Part shown: positions 1 through 8,978 of the stretch, one piece after another
How the letters are laid out: each line of letters starts with the position of its first letter
Position numbering within the stretch: position 1 is the stretch's first letter
Position numbers and translations under genes: made by a program
The notes under the pieces: model-generated
Told to the model about the DNA's origin: nothing
Databases searched by the model: none
The model's input: the letters and a program-made list of their open reading frames with translations, nothing else
Assembly (NCBI RefSeq): GCF_002808045.1
Contig: NZ_CP025000.1
Location: forward strand, 1,054,001 to 1,118,000
Origin: Idiomarina sp. X4
Lineage (GTDB): Bacteria; Pseudomonadota; Gammaproteobacteria; Enterobacterales; Alteromonadaceae
Length of the DNA: 64,000 nucleotides
Reading direction: 5' to 3'

Positions 1-838
1 CGGTAATACACTGCTCGGCCCGGATGACTTGGTGATTGCCCAGTACCTCAAGTAAATACGGCTCTTCCTTAACCATATTCCATAATTTATCAGCAGGCGT
101 TTCGTACTGTACAAATAACTTTTCTTCACCGACTACGCCAATACTCGCGGTGCCATCGGCGAAGGGAATCAGCCAGTACCAAATTCCGGGATTGGTCGGG
201 TGGACCGTAATAAGTATTTGGTTACGGTCGAAGTTACCACCCGCCAAATCTGATTTCACGTGACAGAATGCCGCCTGCCGAACCGGAAAGTCTGACGGCG
301 ACTCCAGCGACAACAATCTCGGTAATACCCGACCAAAGCCGCTTGCATCCAGTACAAAACGCGTTTTTATCTCAACAGTTTCAGTGTCTGTCGCTGCTTC
401 CAATACGACCTGCTCAGAAGACGAAAAGTCGATACCCGTTAATGTCACACCGTGCTCAACCTGAGCGCCTTTATCCTCTGCCCCCTGAATCAACAGCTGG
501 TCAAATCGCTCTCTTTTCACCTGAAACGTCGTGCCGGGCCCCTCACTGAACTTTTGCCTAAAGTCGAAGTTGACGTGTTGCCCCTGATGATAAAAAGCCG
601 CACCATTTTTAAACTGAAAGCCTGAGTCATCAGCATTGCTCGCCACCAGACTCTCTAATCCTGCCTCCTGTAAGTACGTCATGCACTGCGGTAGTAGGCT
701 TTCGCCAATGGAAAAACGAGGAAACTGCTGGCGCTCAATAACCAGCACTTTTTTTCCGGCGTCCGCCAGCATTGCTGCGGCGGTCGCACCCGATGGGCCT
801 GCACCGACAATAGCAACATCATAAATTTGGTCCTTCAT
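1..838 (-). CDS. FAD-dependent oxidoreductase (tryptophan-halogenase-like), 3' part cut by window edge
   Basis: About 279 N-terminal residues are visible and the frame is open to the left edge. The protein opens with a Rossmann dinucleotide fold, DVAIVGAGPSGATAAAML, ending in an acidic VIER that would bind the FAD ribose, followed by FPRFSIGES, the pattern seen in geranylgeranyl-reductase and flavin halogenase-like oxidoreductases. A second conserved element, DASGFGRVL, lies near residue 155. Its ATG overlaps the TGA of the MMPL exporter (ATGA), so it belongs to the same operon. Aryl-polyene clusters commonly carry such a flavoprotein; the substrate is unknown. A chlorinating role is not supported because the region holding the halogenase tryptophan motif cannot be judged from this fragment. 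Confidence 0.85.
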   Translation of the reverse strand, partial: MKDQIYDVAIVGAGPSGATAAAMLADAGKKVLVIERQQFPRFSIGESLLPQCMTYLQEAGLESLVASNADDSGFQFKNGAAFYHQGQHVNFDFRQKFSEGPGTTFQVKRERFDQLLIQGAEDKGAQVEHGVTLTGIDFSSSEQVVLEAATDTETVEIKTRFVLDASGFGRVLPRLLSLESPSDFPVRQAAFCHVKSDLAGGNFDRNQILITVHPTNPGIWYWLIPFADGTASIGVVGEEKLFVQYETPADKLWNMVKEEPYLLEVLGNHQVIRAEQCIT

Positions 839-3069
839 TGTACTTCTTCCTTTTTACTCTCTTTGGTTGCTGCACCGGTTATCAACGGGCAAAACAGCAC
901 ACTCACTAATACACCTATCATGACAACCTTGCCAAATGCAGCAATGGCCGGTGTTGAGCTAAACGTCAACGCACCAAAAGCAACAAGTGTGGTTAAAGCC
1001 GACAAGTAAATGGCCTGCAATGCATGCGCACGTTGCAGACGACCAGCGCAGAACACCCCGTAATCAATGCTCAGCACCAGCACAAACATGGCACCTATCC
1101 AGTGAAATAGGTTCAGGGGCTGACTTAACTGAGCAATAAGCAACGCCGTCGACACCGACAATAAAATAACGCTGAACACCTGCCATGACGCTTTTGCCCG
1201 CACTTTAAATGGCGCTTTACGGTTCAGAAACAGCATCAATATGAAAAAGCTTAAAAGCAACAAAGCCCCTAACCAAAGCTGCATGGATTGCCGATATTCC
1301 CCCAACGCATTCGAGGCGTGCTCTATTGGATTAAATGGTTCTGCCCAAGGCTTATTCTCAAGGTTGGGTGCGTTATGTTCCTGCTTTAACCGCACCACAC
1401 TTAACCACCCTTCATTGAATGGATAGAGGAACTGACTTTCCAATGGATGAACGTGTTCTGTAGGGTTCAGCGTTGGCGCCGATATACCCAACCACTGCAA
1501 GTACGCAGCGCCCTCATCAGACCGAAACAGTCGTTGCTCCTGCTTAATTAAATCCTTTTGCTGTGACGCCGGTTGGTAATAGTCCGTAATACCAATAGCA
1601 TGAAAGCTATTAGCAACGTCCGTTGTACGCTCCAGTGCCTGCTGGCGAGTATCGCCATACACTAAAATAACCTCTGGGCTGAAGTAAAATGCGGTATGTT
1701 CACGTAAATAATTTTCTTCTTCCAACAGCGCTTTTGGCGAGCTGGCAAGTAGGCGCACATTGTCATTAGACACATAAGCCGCAATCAACACGATAACGGT
1801 GACCACAGGCAATACGGTTAGCCAGCGTTTAGGCAACCGCTGTCGTGCCTGGTGATACGCCTTCTCTGCTTTTGCGCAAAACCGCTGCCACTTAACTTGC
1901 GGCTGCTTCGGCTCTGGCAACCAAGGTAAAGTAATAGACACCAACAGAACCGCACTCAATAATGCCGTCGCCATAAATACGCCAAGCTGCTGTAACAAGG
2001 GCAAGGGTACCGCGAGCAATAAAACATAACCGGTAATGGTCGTTAAACCACCCAGCCAAAGTGCCGGCATGAGTGTCTTCCAGGCTTTTTCCCCGTGACT
2101 TCTCGCGATAAACCCATGAATGACGTAGTCAATGCAAAGTCCAATAAAGCTGGTTGCAAATACCAACATCAGCACGTGTGGCGACGTCGACCAAAATAGA
2201 GTGGCCAGTAGCCCAAATGCAGACGCAACAGCCAATAACACCAACGTATAAAGCAGTTGAAAAGCGGATCGAAATACCCAAATCAACACACTGAGCACCA
2301 GCAATAAAGACAGCCCACCAAACCAGGTCATTTCCTGTTTGGCTTGTTTTGCGCCCGCGTCGGCGTGAAATATCAAACCACTCCGATAGCTTGTTATGCC
2401 ACTCTCAGCTTGCTTAACTGACGCGATAAGTCCGTTGAGCTGAGCAACCACTTCTTGTGTTTCATTAATACTGAGAGCATCGCCAGCTATCTGCAGAGGC
2501 ACTAGCACTTGCACGATATCTCCCTGCGTGCGGCTGTACAATCCACGATAACTTTTATATCCGGGCATTAGATCGGGTAGGTGCTTAATATAATTTTGAG
2601 TAAGCAACAATGGATCGCGGGTGATTGGAACAAGAATCGGCTCAGGACTTTGCAGCAGACTTTGCGCGTCTTTAATGAGCTCACTGTACTGTTTTTTATG
2701 CAAGCGACGGGTGTCGCTGACCGTCGCCAACAGGCCTGCGTGTTCTTTATAAAACGCTAAAAGCGTTTTAGTATCCGTAAGCTCCGCACGCTTTAATGCC
2801 GGCTGAGTGGTTAACAGTGAATCGACTTCATTCTCAACCTTGGTCAGCAAGTCACTGGTGCTATCTGTGCGCTGCTCAAACGCAATCAGGAGTTGCTGCG
2901 TGTTGGGTTGCTGGCTCTCAAGATAGGCACGCTGGGTTTCTGACACTTGATTGGGTAAGGCATCGGCCAGACTACTTTGCCAACTTGTTTTGGGTAGCTG
3001 GTGACTTATGCCAGCCACCAATAGGCCCAAAAATATCAACAGTAAGACAACCCGGAATACCCGTATCAC
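835..3069 (-). CDS. MMPL/RND-family exporter of the aryl-polyene operon
   Basis: 744 residues with the MMPL layout: one N-terminal membrane helix (about residues 5-25), a large periplasmic domain, a block of about five helices (250-400), a second periplasmic domain, and a final helix block. The charged helix signatures GLCIDYVIHG and LSIDYGVFCAG mark the two proton-relay helices typical of the family. Such exporters move lipids or lipid-linked pigments across the inner membrane. It overlaps the LolA-like gene upstream and the flavoprotein downstream by ATGA junctions, so translation is probably coupled. The pairing with a LolA-like carrier suggests transport of the finished aryl-polyene lipid toward the outer membrane; this is inference from context. 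Confidence 0.9.
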   Translation of the reverse strand: MIRVFRVVLLLIFLGLLVAGISHQLPKTSWQSSLADALPNQVSETQRAYLESQQPNTQQLLIAFEQRTDSTSDLLTKVENEVDSLLTTQPALKRAELTDTKTLLAFYKEHAGLLATVSDTRRLHKKQYSELIKDAQSLLQSPEPILVPITRDPLLLTQNYIKHLPDLMPGYKSYRGLYSRTQGDIVQVLVPLQIAGDALSINETQEVVAQLNGLIASVKQAESGITSYRSGLIFHADAGAKQAKQEMTWFGGLSLLLVLSVLIWVFRSAFQLLYTLVLLAVASAFGLLATLFWSTSPHVLMLVFATSFIGLCIDYVIHGFIARSHGEKAWKTLMPALWLGGLTTITGYVLLLAVPLPLLQQLGVFMATALLSAVLLVSITLPWLPEPKQPQVKWQRFCAKAEKAYHQARQRLPKRWLTVLPVVTVIVLIAAYVSNDNVRLLASSPKALLEEENYLREHTAFYFSPEVILVYGDTRQQALERTTDVANSFHAIGITDYYQPASQQKDLIKQEQRLFRSDEGAAYLQWLGISAPTLNPTEHVHPLESQFLYPFNEGWLSVVRLKQEHNAPNLENKPWAEPFNPIEHASNALGEYRQSMQLWLGALLLLSFFILMLFLNRKAPFKVRAKASWQVFSVILLSVSTALLIAQLSQPLNLFHWIGAMFVLVLSIDYGVFCAGRLQRAHALQAIYLSALTTLVAFGALTFSSTPAIAAFGKVVMIGVLVSVLFCPLITGAATKESKKEEVQ

Positions 3070-3602
3070 TGCGCCGCCTCAGCAAAATCGATTTCGGTTT
3101 TATTACCGTTGGCTTCATGCAGCTCGACACGTTCAACCCGGCCCTCACCACAACTCAAAATACGTTGCATGACGTTAACCAGCACCTCGGAGTTCGGCGT
3201 CATTTCTACGCAGTTTCCGTCCAGACTTAAGCTAAACTGCTGGCTCAGCACCGCTTGGTCCTGCTGAAGAATCGCCAACAACAACTCAGCAATGGTTTCA
3301 CTGCCCGTTGCCGAGGTTTGCTCGGAGCCTTTAAAAATCCCCTGTTCCGTTATTTTTAACGTTTGCGTTTGTGGCTTTTGGGTCTGCCAAAGAATTTCAT
3401 CTTCCTTAATGGTGATTTTGCCGGAACTCACCAGTGCTCGCGGCAAGCCTGCCAGATACTTTCGTTGCTCGAAGGTGACCGTCAGCGGTAACGGTTGAGC
3501 CTGCTTCGAAAGCATTGTCAGTGCCTGTTGCGACGTTTCCTGTGCGGCCCCAACCCATGCTGAGACAACCAAAGCCAACAATAAACTGAGCAAACGGATC
3601 AT
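3066..3602 (-). CDS. LolA-like outer-membrane lipoprotein carrier-type protein
   Basis: 178 residues with an N-terminal signal peptide (hydrophobic residues 2-18, cleavage near VGAAQE). The body has the LolA pattern: an early VTFEQRKYLAGLPRAL strand and later ILWQTQKPQTQTLKIT, giving an open half-barrel able to hold an acyl chain. It is shorter and more divergent than housekeeping LolA and sits between a thioesterase and the MMPL exporter, overlapping both by 4 bases. This placement is usual in aryl-polyene clusters, where it is thought to shuttle the product through the periplasm. The specific cargo is inferred. Confidence 0.85.
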   Translation of the reverse strand: MIRLLSLLLALVVSAWVGAAQETSQQALTMLSKQAQPLPLTVTFEQRKYLAGLPRALVSSGKITIKEDEILWQTQKPQTQTLKITEQGIFKGSEQTSATGSETIAELLLAILQQDQAVLSQQFSLSLDGNCVEMTPNSEVLVNVMQRILSCGEGRVERVELHEANGNKTEIDFAEAAQ

Positions 3603-4009
3603 GAGCGCGTGACCCCCAGCTTTTCAAACACAATGTCCGGCGACTCGAACAGCATTTCTTTGGTGTTTTTACAGACAGCCACTTGCACACTGGTCGCCTT
3701 AGTCAGTAATTCACCGGTGTCAACACAGCGAATTTCGTAATTCATCTTCAGCCGGTGCTCCCACTCGGCGAGTGTTGCCGTCACGCGAATATCCTGACCG
3801 TAAGTCGCCGACGCAACATACTTCAGGCGTAAGTCGACTATCGGCCACAGGTGCCCGTTCGCTTCCATCGTCGGATAATCGTAGTCGAAAGTTCTCAGCA
3901 ACTCGCTACGCGCCATTTCAATGTATTTAATGTAATGACCGTGCCAAACTACTTGCATAGCATCGACGTCAAAAAATGGCACGTTAATGGTTAAGCTGGC
4001 TTGTTTCAT
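3599..4009 (-). CDS. Hotdog-fold acyl-ACP/CoA thioesterase (4HBT type)
   Basis: 136 residues from the ATG at 4009, chosen over an upstream in-frame start because GGGGAG lies a few bases before it and because it forms an ATGA overlap with the ammonia-lyase stop. The N-terminal VPFFDVDAMQVVWHGHYIKYIE is the 4-hydroxybenzoyl-CoA thioesterase signature, with the catalytic Asp in DVDAMQVVWHG. It probably releases acyl chains from carrier protein, either to edit stalled intermediates or to free the aryl-polyene acid. It belongs to the long minus-strand operon. Confidence 0.88.
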   Translation of the reverse strand: MKQASLTINVPFFDVDAMQVVWHGHYIKYIEMARSELLRTFDYDYPTMEANGHLWPIVDLRLKYVASATYGQDIRVTATLAEWEHRLKMNYEIRCVDTGELLTKATSVQVAVCKNTKEMLFESPDIVFEKLGVTRS

Positions 4010-5553
4010 GCGGACTCCCCATACAGGTTCCATGGTTTGCTGCGAACTTTTTCCAGCCAGGATCTAAGCTCGTGCTCCAGCGGCCTATCTTCCACGAGTA
4101 ATTCAAAGTCAGCAGCTAACGACTCTCGCATTGCCGCTAACTCGGGCCCGGTTTCACGCAATTTCCCTGCCATACGTTCACGTAAAACACTGCCCTGATA
4201 AGCCGCCAGCAAGGTCGCCACGGTCACTTGTTCCGTTAACTCCAGTACCCGTATACAGTCACGCGCAGCTATCGTACCCATACTAACTTTGTCCTGATTA
4301 TGACACTCAGTCGAGCGTGAGAATACGCTCGCCGGCATGGTCAACTTCAATGCTTCCGCCGCCCAGGCAGAACAACCAATTTGCACGGCCTTAAAGCCAT
4401 GGTTAATTGCTTTTCTGTTGCCTTCTGCAGCCGACAAATTCGATGGCAGGTCATGATTCATTTTCGTATCAAGTAACAACGCCATTTGACGGTCGTGCAA
4501 ATCGGCTAAGTTCGCTACCGCCGCTTTCATCGAATCCATGACCATCGCAATGTGACCGCCGTAAAAATGACCTCCATGCAAAACATGCTCGCCAATGCCG
4601 TCAATAATCGGGTTATCGTTAGCGCTGTTCAGCTCGTTTTCAATGGTTTCTTTGAACCACGGCAAGGCGTCTTTCAACACACCAATAATATGCGGCGCAC
4701 AGCGAATGGAGTAGCGATCCTGCAATCTGGATGAATTACGCGGATGCTCATGATGATTCAAGTCGTCACGTATCCACTTGGCGACTTGTTGCTGGCCTTT
4801 ATGCGGCTTAACGGCAAACAGCAGTTCGTCAAAATGGTTTGAGTTACCATCTAACGCAATGCTGGCTAACGCCGTAATACGACTGGACAGGCGGGTTAAA
4901 TAGTCGGCACGATCCCAGGCCAAACATGCCAATGCCGTCATCACCGCCGTGCCGTTCATAATCGCCAGGCCCTCTTTAGGACGCAGCGTATGCAGTTCAA
5001 CACCGAGTGCTTCAAAGGCTTCGGTACTTGGCATAACCGCTCCTTTAAAACGCACATCCCTCTCGCCAATTAAAGCGCCGGCAATATAAGACAGCGGCGT
5101 TAAATCGCCACTGGCTCCCACACTACCCTCTTTTGGAATAAGCGGCAGCATGTTCTCATTCAGCATCAAGACCAGACGCTCTAACAGCGGCCAGCTGACG
5201 CCTGAGTAACCCTGAGTCAAAGACGCAAGGCGCACAGCTAAAATAGCGCGGGTTTCCTGCTCGTTGAAATAATCACCCAAGCCGCAACCATGGAAGCGCG
5301 TTAAATGAATAGGCAGTTCGGACACCAAACTTTCAGGCACGGACACCGTGCAGCTGTCACCATAACCGGTCGTCACACCATAAATGACGCCATCTTGCTC
5401 TAACAGGTCATCGAGGAAACGAACACCGGCGTCAATTCGGGCAACAAACTCCGGTGCCTGACTCAGAGTCGCTATCGCCTCTTTATTAGCAAGCGCTACA
5501 ATGTCTTTTATGGTGACTGGCTGCTCGCCAAAAGAAACCGTTGATGTCGTCAT
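4006..5553 (-). CDS. Aromatic amino acid ammonia-lyase (HAL/PAL/TAL family)
   Basis: 515 residues. It carries the self-processing Ala147-Ser148-Gly149 triad (GASGDLTPLSY) that forms the MIO electrophile, and the inner lid tyrosine in YGVTTGYG (Tyr58). The ATG at 5553 is preferred because AAGGA lies about ten bases upstream and the preceding gene ends one base before it. There are no other histidine-degradation genes beside it, so a hut role is unlikely; within this operon it most likely makes cinnamate or p-coumarate as the aryl starter. The residues aligned with the substrate-selectivity pair are Phe87-His88, a mix of PAL-like and HAL/TAL-like states, so Phe, Tyr or His cannot be settled from sequence alone. 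Confidence 0.9.
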   Translation of the reverse strand: MTTSTVSFGEQPVTIKDIVALANKEAIATLSQAPEFVARIDAGVRFLDDLLEQDGVIYGVTTGYGDSCTVSVPESLVSELPIHLTRFHGCGLGDYFNEQETRAILAVRLASLTQGYSGVSWPLLERLVLMLNENMLPLIPKEGSVGASGDLTPLSYIAGALIGERDVRFKGAVMPSTEAFEALGVELHTLRPKEGLAIMNGTAVMTALACLAWDRADYLTRLSSRITALASIALDGNSNHFDELLFAVKPHKGQQQVAKWIRDDLNHHEHPRNSSRLQDRYSIRCAPHIIGVLKDALPWFKETIENELNSANDNPIIDGIGEHVLHGGHFYGGHIAMVMDSMKAAVANLADLHDRQMALLLDTKMNHDLPSNLSAAEGNRKAINHGFKAVQIGCSAWAAEALKLTMPASVFSRSTECHNQDKVSMGTIAARDCIRVLELTEQVTVATLLAAYQGSVLRERMAGKLRETGPELAAMRESLAADFELLVEDRPLEHELRSWLEKVRSKPWNLYGESA

Positions 5554-5554
5554 A

Positions 5555-6499
5555 CTACTGACTGTCCTTATGCCAAAAATCAAAAAAATTAAACCACTGG
5601 TATGGGTAGCGAATAGCGAGTTGCTCTAATTGCTCGGCGTATTGCTTCAGCACCGGTTGCAGGGCCTCTTGCCGACTTTTTCTCGGAAGCTTTAACTGCC
5701 CACAAGCGAAATTTAAATACAGATCGTAGTTGCCGTCTTCCGGATTCTTCAAACAGAATAAAAAGTACACGGGGCATTCTAACACGCTCGCTAATATCCA
5801 CGGCCCCAAAGCAAAGGGCGCTGACAGCCCCAAAAAGTCATGGCTCACTGACTGCTGAGGCGCCGTTACCGAGGTTCTGTCACCAACAATAACGACATAC
5901 TCGCCGTTATCGATACGCTCCTTAAGCATAATGGCCAGCCCCATATCAATGTCAGTGACCTGAATCAGGTCAACATCCGCCTTCGGGTTAACGGCTTTTA
6001 ATGCTTTGTTGAACGACTGAGCATGCTGGGTGAACACCAGCACATTCAAGCGTCGACTGTATTTTTTACCAGCCATTGCCCGAGCAATCTCTAAGTTGCC
6101 TAAATGGCTACCTATCAGTAGTCCACCTTCCGGTCTTTTTTCCAGATCTGCGAACTGCGTATCGCCACAATTTCGTACGGTATACTTTGGTGACTTACCG
6201 ACCCAGGCATCGATTTTTTCTAAGGCGTGCAAGCCAAACTGCCAAAAATGATACCAGCTTTGCCGCCAACCCGGCGGCTTGGTAAACGGGCTCTCGGCGC
6301 CCGCAAATTCATGGACTCGCTTTAAAAACTGGCACGACGCTCGCCGCGATGCTTTACCCGTTAAAAAGAAATAGGTAATGACCGGTGCCAACACCAAACG
6401 CATCAGCCAATGTCCGCCATACTGATAAGCTCTCAGGACAAACAAAATGCCCCAATAACTGCCTCGTTCTTCTGTTTTTGCCCAGTGCTTATCAGTCAT
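5555..6499 (-). CDS. LpxL/HtrB-like lysophospholipid acyltransferase
   Basis: 314 residues of the lauroyl/myristoyl acyltransferase family. GSHLGNLEIARAM matches the H-x4-D/E catalytic block (His-Leu-Gly-Asn-Leu-Glu), and VVIVGDRTSV is the second conserved block. One membrane-anchoring helix is near residues 25-50. The C-terminus ends in YQWFNFFDFW, typical of copies found in aryl-polyene clusters rather than of lipid A enzymes. It probably attaches an acyl or aryl-polyene chain to a lipid anchor. It lies three bases after the GT2 stop and one base before the lyase start. Confidence 0.87.
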   Translation of the reverse strand: MTDKHWAKTEERGSYWGILFVLRAYQYGGHWLMRLVLAPVITYFFLTGKASRRASCQFLKRVHEFAGAESPFTKPPGWRQSWYHFWQFGLHALEKIDAWVGKSPKYTVRNCGDTQFADLEKRPEGGLLIGSHLGNLEIARAMAGKKYSRRLNVLVFTQHAQSFNKALKAVNPKADVDLIQVTDIDMGLAIMLKERIDNGEYVVIVGDRTSVTAPQQSVSHDFLGLSAPFALGPWILASVLECPVYFLFCLKNPEDGNYDLYLNFACGQLKLPRKSRQEALQPVLKQYAEQLEQLAIRYPYQWFNFFDFWHKDSQ

Positions 6500-6502
6500 G
6501 AC

Positions 6503-7249
6503 TTAACTCTTAAACCGTCGCGCCAACAACATTGGTATGCGGGGCAGCATGCCGAAAAACAGCCGCGTATGCAGCCAGGATATTTTCACATTGTCTTGAA
6601 ACGCCCTGAAATGTGACTGACCCTGCTCGGGGTAAATAACCTTAGTCGGAATAAACAACACCGGCACCCCACGCCAATAAAGCCTGACCATAATCTCAAT
6701 GTCAAAATCCATGCGCGTACCGATGTTGACCTTATCCATAAGTTCAGTGGTAGCCGCTAACGGATAGACTCGAAATCCGCACATGGTGTCTTTGACTGAC
6801 ATAGAAAGCGTTTCAATATGCACCCAAAAATGGGTGATCTTTCGTCCAATCCGGCGCGCCGTAGGCATGGAGTCATCATACTGAGGATGTCCGCTAATGA
6901 GCGCGTCAGGCTGTTGCTTAGCAAGCTCTAAAAACTGGGGAATATCAGTGCTGTCATGTTGCCCGTCGGCATCAATTTGAAGAGCGTGAGTGTAGCCTTG
7001 CTCTGAGGCAACCCTGAACCCCGCTAAACAGGCTCCGCCTTTACCGCTATTTGATGGCAATGTATGCAGCAACACCGCTGATGCAAAACGCTCAGCGAGT
7101 TGGGACAGCACTTTTTTTGTCGCTTCGTTAGAACCATCGTCAACAATAATAATAGGCAGTGCATAGTTCAACAGCTTCTCCACCGTTGCTTCGATAGTAC
7201 GGTGGTGGTTATAAATAGGAATAAGAAAACAAAATCTTGGATCAGGCAT
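6503..7249 (-). CDS. Family 2 glycosyltransferase
   Basis: 248 residues from the ATG at 7249, which has AGGTGA five bases upstream; a GTG nine bases earlier is possible. The GT2 fold is clear: CFLIPIYNHHRTI at the start, IIIVDDGSNE for nucleotide-sugar binding, and QIDADGQHD as the DXD metal motif. KVIYPEQGQSHF follows later, resembling polyprenol-phosphate sugar transferases. No C-terminal membrane domain is present. In aryl-polyene clusters such an enzyme is proposed to add a sugar to the lipid head group; donor and acceptor are unknown. Confidence 0.88.
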   Translation of the reverse strand: MPDPRFCFLIPIYNHHRTIEATVEKLLNYALPIIIVDDGSNEATKKVLSQLAERFASAVLLHTLPSNSGKGGACLAGFRVASEQGYTHALQIDADGQHDSTDIPQFLELAKQQPDALISGHPQYDDSMPTARRIGRKITHFWVHIETLSMSVKDTMCGFRVYPLAATTELMDKVNIGTRMDFDIEIMVRLYWRGVPVLFIPTKVIYPEQGQSHFRAFQDNVKISWLHTRLFFGMLPRIPMLLARRFKS

Positions 7250-7258
7250 AGCGGTCAC

Positions 7259-7621
7259 CTAAAACACCAAGCGGCCAGACGATAGCGCCTGGTCACCCTT
7301 CTTATAGCTAAACGTAATGCAGTCCTCACGCTTACGTTGTATCACCAAATCTACCTCCGCACCGGGTAAAATCATATCGTTGAACTTTAACACCTCGACG
7401 CGTTGAATACTGACCGGCGTAGACCAATACTGCGATGCCAGCTGTACCACCCAATCAAGCTGCGTTACACCTGGCAAAATAGGCGCCGACGGAAAATGTC
7501 CCTGTAAATAGATGCAGTCCTCACTTAACCGAAATTGACCGACTATTTCAGGCTTATCAGCATCGTTCGCTCGTTCATTTAGTGATAAAAATTCCGGTAG
7601 CTGCGTTTTCATTTCAGTCAT
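7259..7621 (-). CDS. FabZ/FabA-like 3-hydroxyacyl-ACP dehydratase
   Basis: 120 residues with the hotdog dehydratase signature GHFPSAPILPGVTQLDWVVQ, in which the His is catalytic. It is shorter than housekeeping FabZ and lacks its N-terminal arm. It overlaps the ligase stop by 8 bases; a second in-frame ATG three codons in has a well-placed AGGAAGGA, so the start could be 7612. It would dehydrate the 3-hydroxy intermediates to leave conjugated double bases along the polyene. The partner ketosynthases and ketoreductase are not in the window and are expected to the left. Confidence 0.88.
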   Translation of the reverse strand: MTEMKTQLPEFLSLNERANDADKPEIVGQFRLSEDCIYLQGHFPSAPILPGVTQLDWVVQLASQYWSTPVSIQRVEVLKFNDMILPGAEVDLVIQRKREDCITFSYKKGDQALSSGRLVF

Positions 7622-8978
7622 TCCTTCCTGTGTCGCTTCCTGTATCGGTAAAGAGGTTTTGCAGTGCAGCCTGGGTTACTTTACCCGTCTCGTTAATTGG
7701 AAACGCGGCAACATACCGAAACCGTTTGGGGACGACAACTTTTTCAAACCGTTGTTGTAGATGGTGTCTTAATGCCTGTCGAACGGAGAAGCGACCTTCA
7801 CTATCGAGTGCTTCTTTGCCTACATCGCTTAGTACTATAACCAAGCCAATTTCATGTCGTTTACCTTCAAGCAAACAGGCTTTCACCTGGCTTACCCAGT
7901 CATGCTGAACCGCAAAAACTTCAACTTCATTTAATGACACTCGTTTCTCAGCAACTTTCACGACGGTGTCTTTTCTGCCCAGTAACTGGAAATGCCCGTT
8001 CGGCTCAAGTTTAACCCTATCCTCGGAAATAAACTCATCCTCAGGGAACCTTAAATGGGGCGACTTCACAGCTAATACGCCAGCTTCCGTTACTCTGACT
8101 TTCACCCCTAACAGCGGCCTAAAAGTGTCTCCTTCGTCATCGCGCTGACGCCAGGCGATCCCTCCGGTTTCTGTACTGCCATACACTTCAATAGGCACCG
8201 CTAAATGGTGCTTCTTAAAGTCGACAGGAACCTGGCTTGGCAGCGGCCCACCTGAGGAAAACACGGCGATTAGCTTTTTCTTATGTGTGCTAAGTTCATC
8301 CAGGTTATCCAGTCTCTGCAAATGCGCAGGACTGCCGACCAATACATGGCGCCGACCGTCGCCCGCTAGCACCTCGGCAAGCTGCTCTGGGTATTCAACG
8401 AGCTGCGTATTAACGACCCGACCACTCGCCAACGGCCAAAGCGCGGTAAACAGCAAGCCATAAATATGTTGATGTGTCACAGTAGAAAGTATTCGGCTAT
8501 CCGCTATCCATTCACCGAAGGTCGCTTCCAGAGTCTCAACTTCATTGAACAACTGGCGAACTGTTTTAATAACAGGCTTAGGCTTACCGCTGCTGCCTGA
8601 GGTGAAAAATGTCAATTGACTGTCTAACGTGCCACTAAGCACCAGCGCTTCTGGGTACTTATCAAGGCCAGGCAAAGCTGATGGTGGCAGCACATCATAA
8701 CTCTCGCTCAGTTCAGCTAAAGTGGCTGGTTTATCATTGGAAGGCAGTACAATATCGCGCCCCAGGCTCAACAGTGCGAAAAGCCAAACGCTGAACTCAT
8801 ATAAGTCACGGCGGTACAAAAGTACTCTGCCGGCATGACTCTCAAGCCACTTTACTGCGCCATACACTTCCGCAAGCCATTGTTCAGCGTCCACTTCACC
8901 CTGCGACGTTTGCATACAAGCTGTCGTCGGCGCCCGAAAGGACAGTTTCCAGCGGTCAGTGTCTGTCTTTAACAACAC
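7614..8978 (-). CDS. Acyl/aryl-ACP ligase (AMP-binding family)
   Basis: About 454 residues from a GTG at 8978 that follows GGAG by eight bases; the frame is open to a TTG at 9002, so the start is uncertain and overlaps the upstream membrane gene either way. The adenylation core shows FFTSGSSGKPKPV (phosphate loop), EVYGSTETGG and the hinge LLGRKDTVVKVAEKR. Ligases of this type in aryl-polyene clusters activate an aryl acid and load it onto carrier protein. It is the natural consumer of the acid made by the ammonia-lyase in the same operon. Confidence 0.88.
   Translation of the reverse strand: MLLKTDTDRWKLSFRAPTTACMQTSQGEVDAEQWLAEVYGAVKWLESHAGRVLLYRRDLYEFSVWLFALLSLGRDIVLPSNDKPATLAELSESYDVLPPSALPGLDKYPEALVLSGTLDSQLTFFTSGSSGKPKPVIKTVRQLFNEVETLEATFGEWIADSRILSTVTHQHIYGLLFTALWPLASGRVVNTQLVEYPEQLAEVLAGDGRRHVLVGSPAHLQRLDNLDELSTHKKKLIAVFSSGGPLPSQVPVDFKKHHLAVPIEVYGSTETGGIAWRQRDDEGDTFRPLLGVKVRVTEAGVLAVKSPHLRFPEDEFISEDRVKLEPNGHFQLLGRKDTVVKVAEKRVSLNEVEVFAVQHDWVSQVKACLLEGKRHEIGLVIVLSDVGKEALDSEGRFSVRQALRHHLQQRFEKVVVPKRFRYVAAFPINETGKVTQAALQNLFTDTGSDTGRND

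Noticed and set aside
268..549. Plus-strand frames over the flavoprotein gene
   Set aside because: They lie opposite the clearly coding minus-strand frame with its Rossmann motif and overlap chain.
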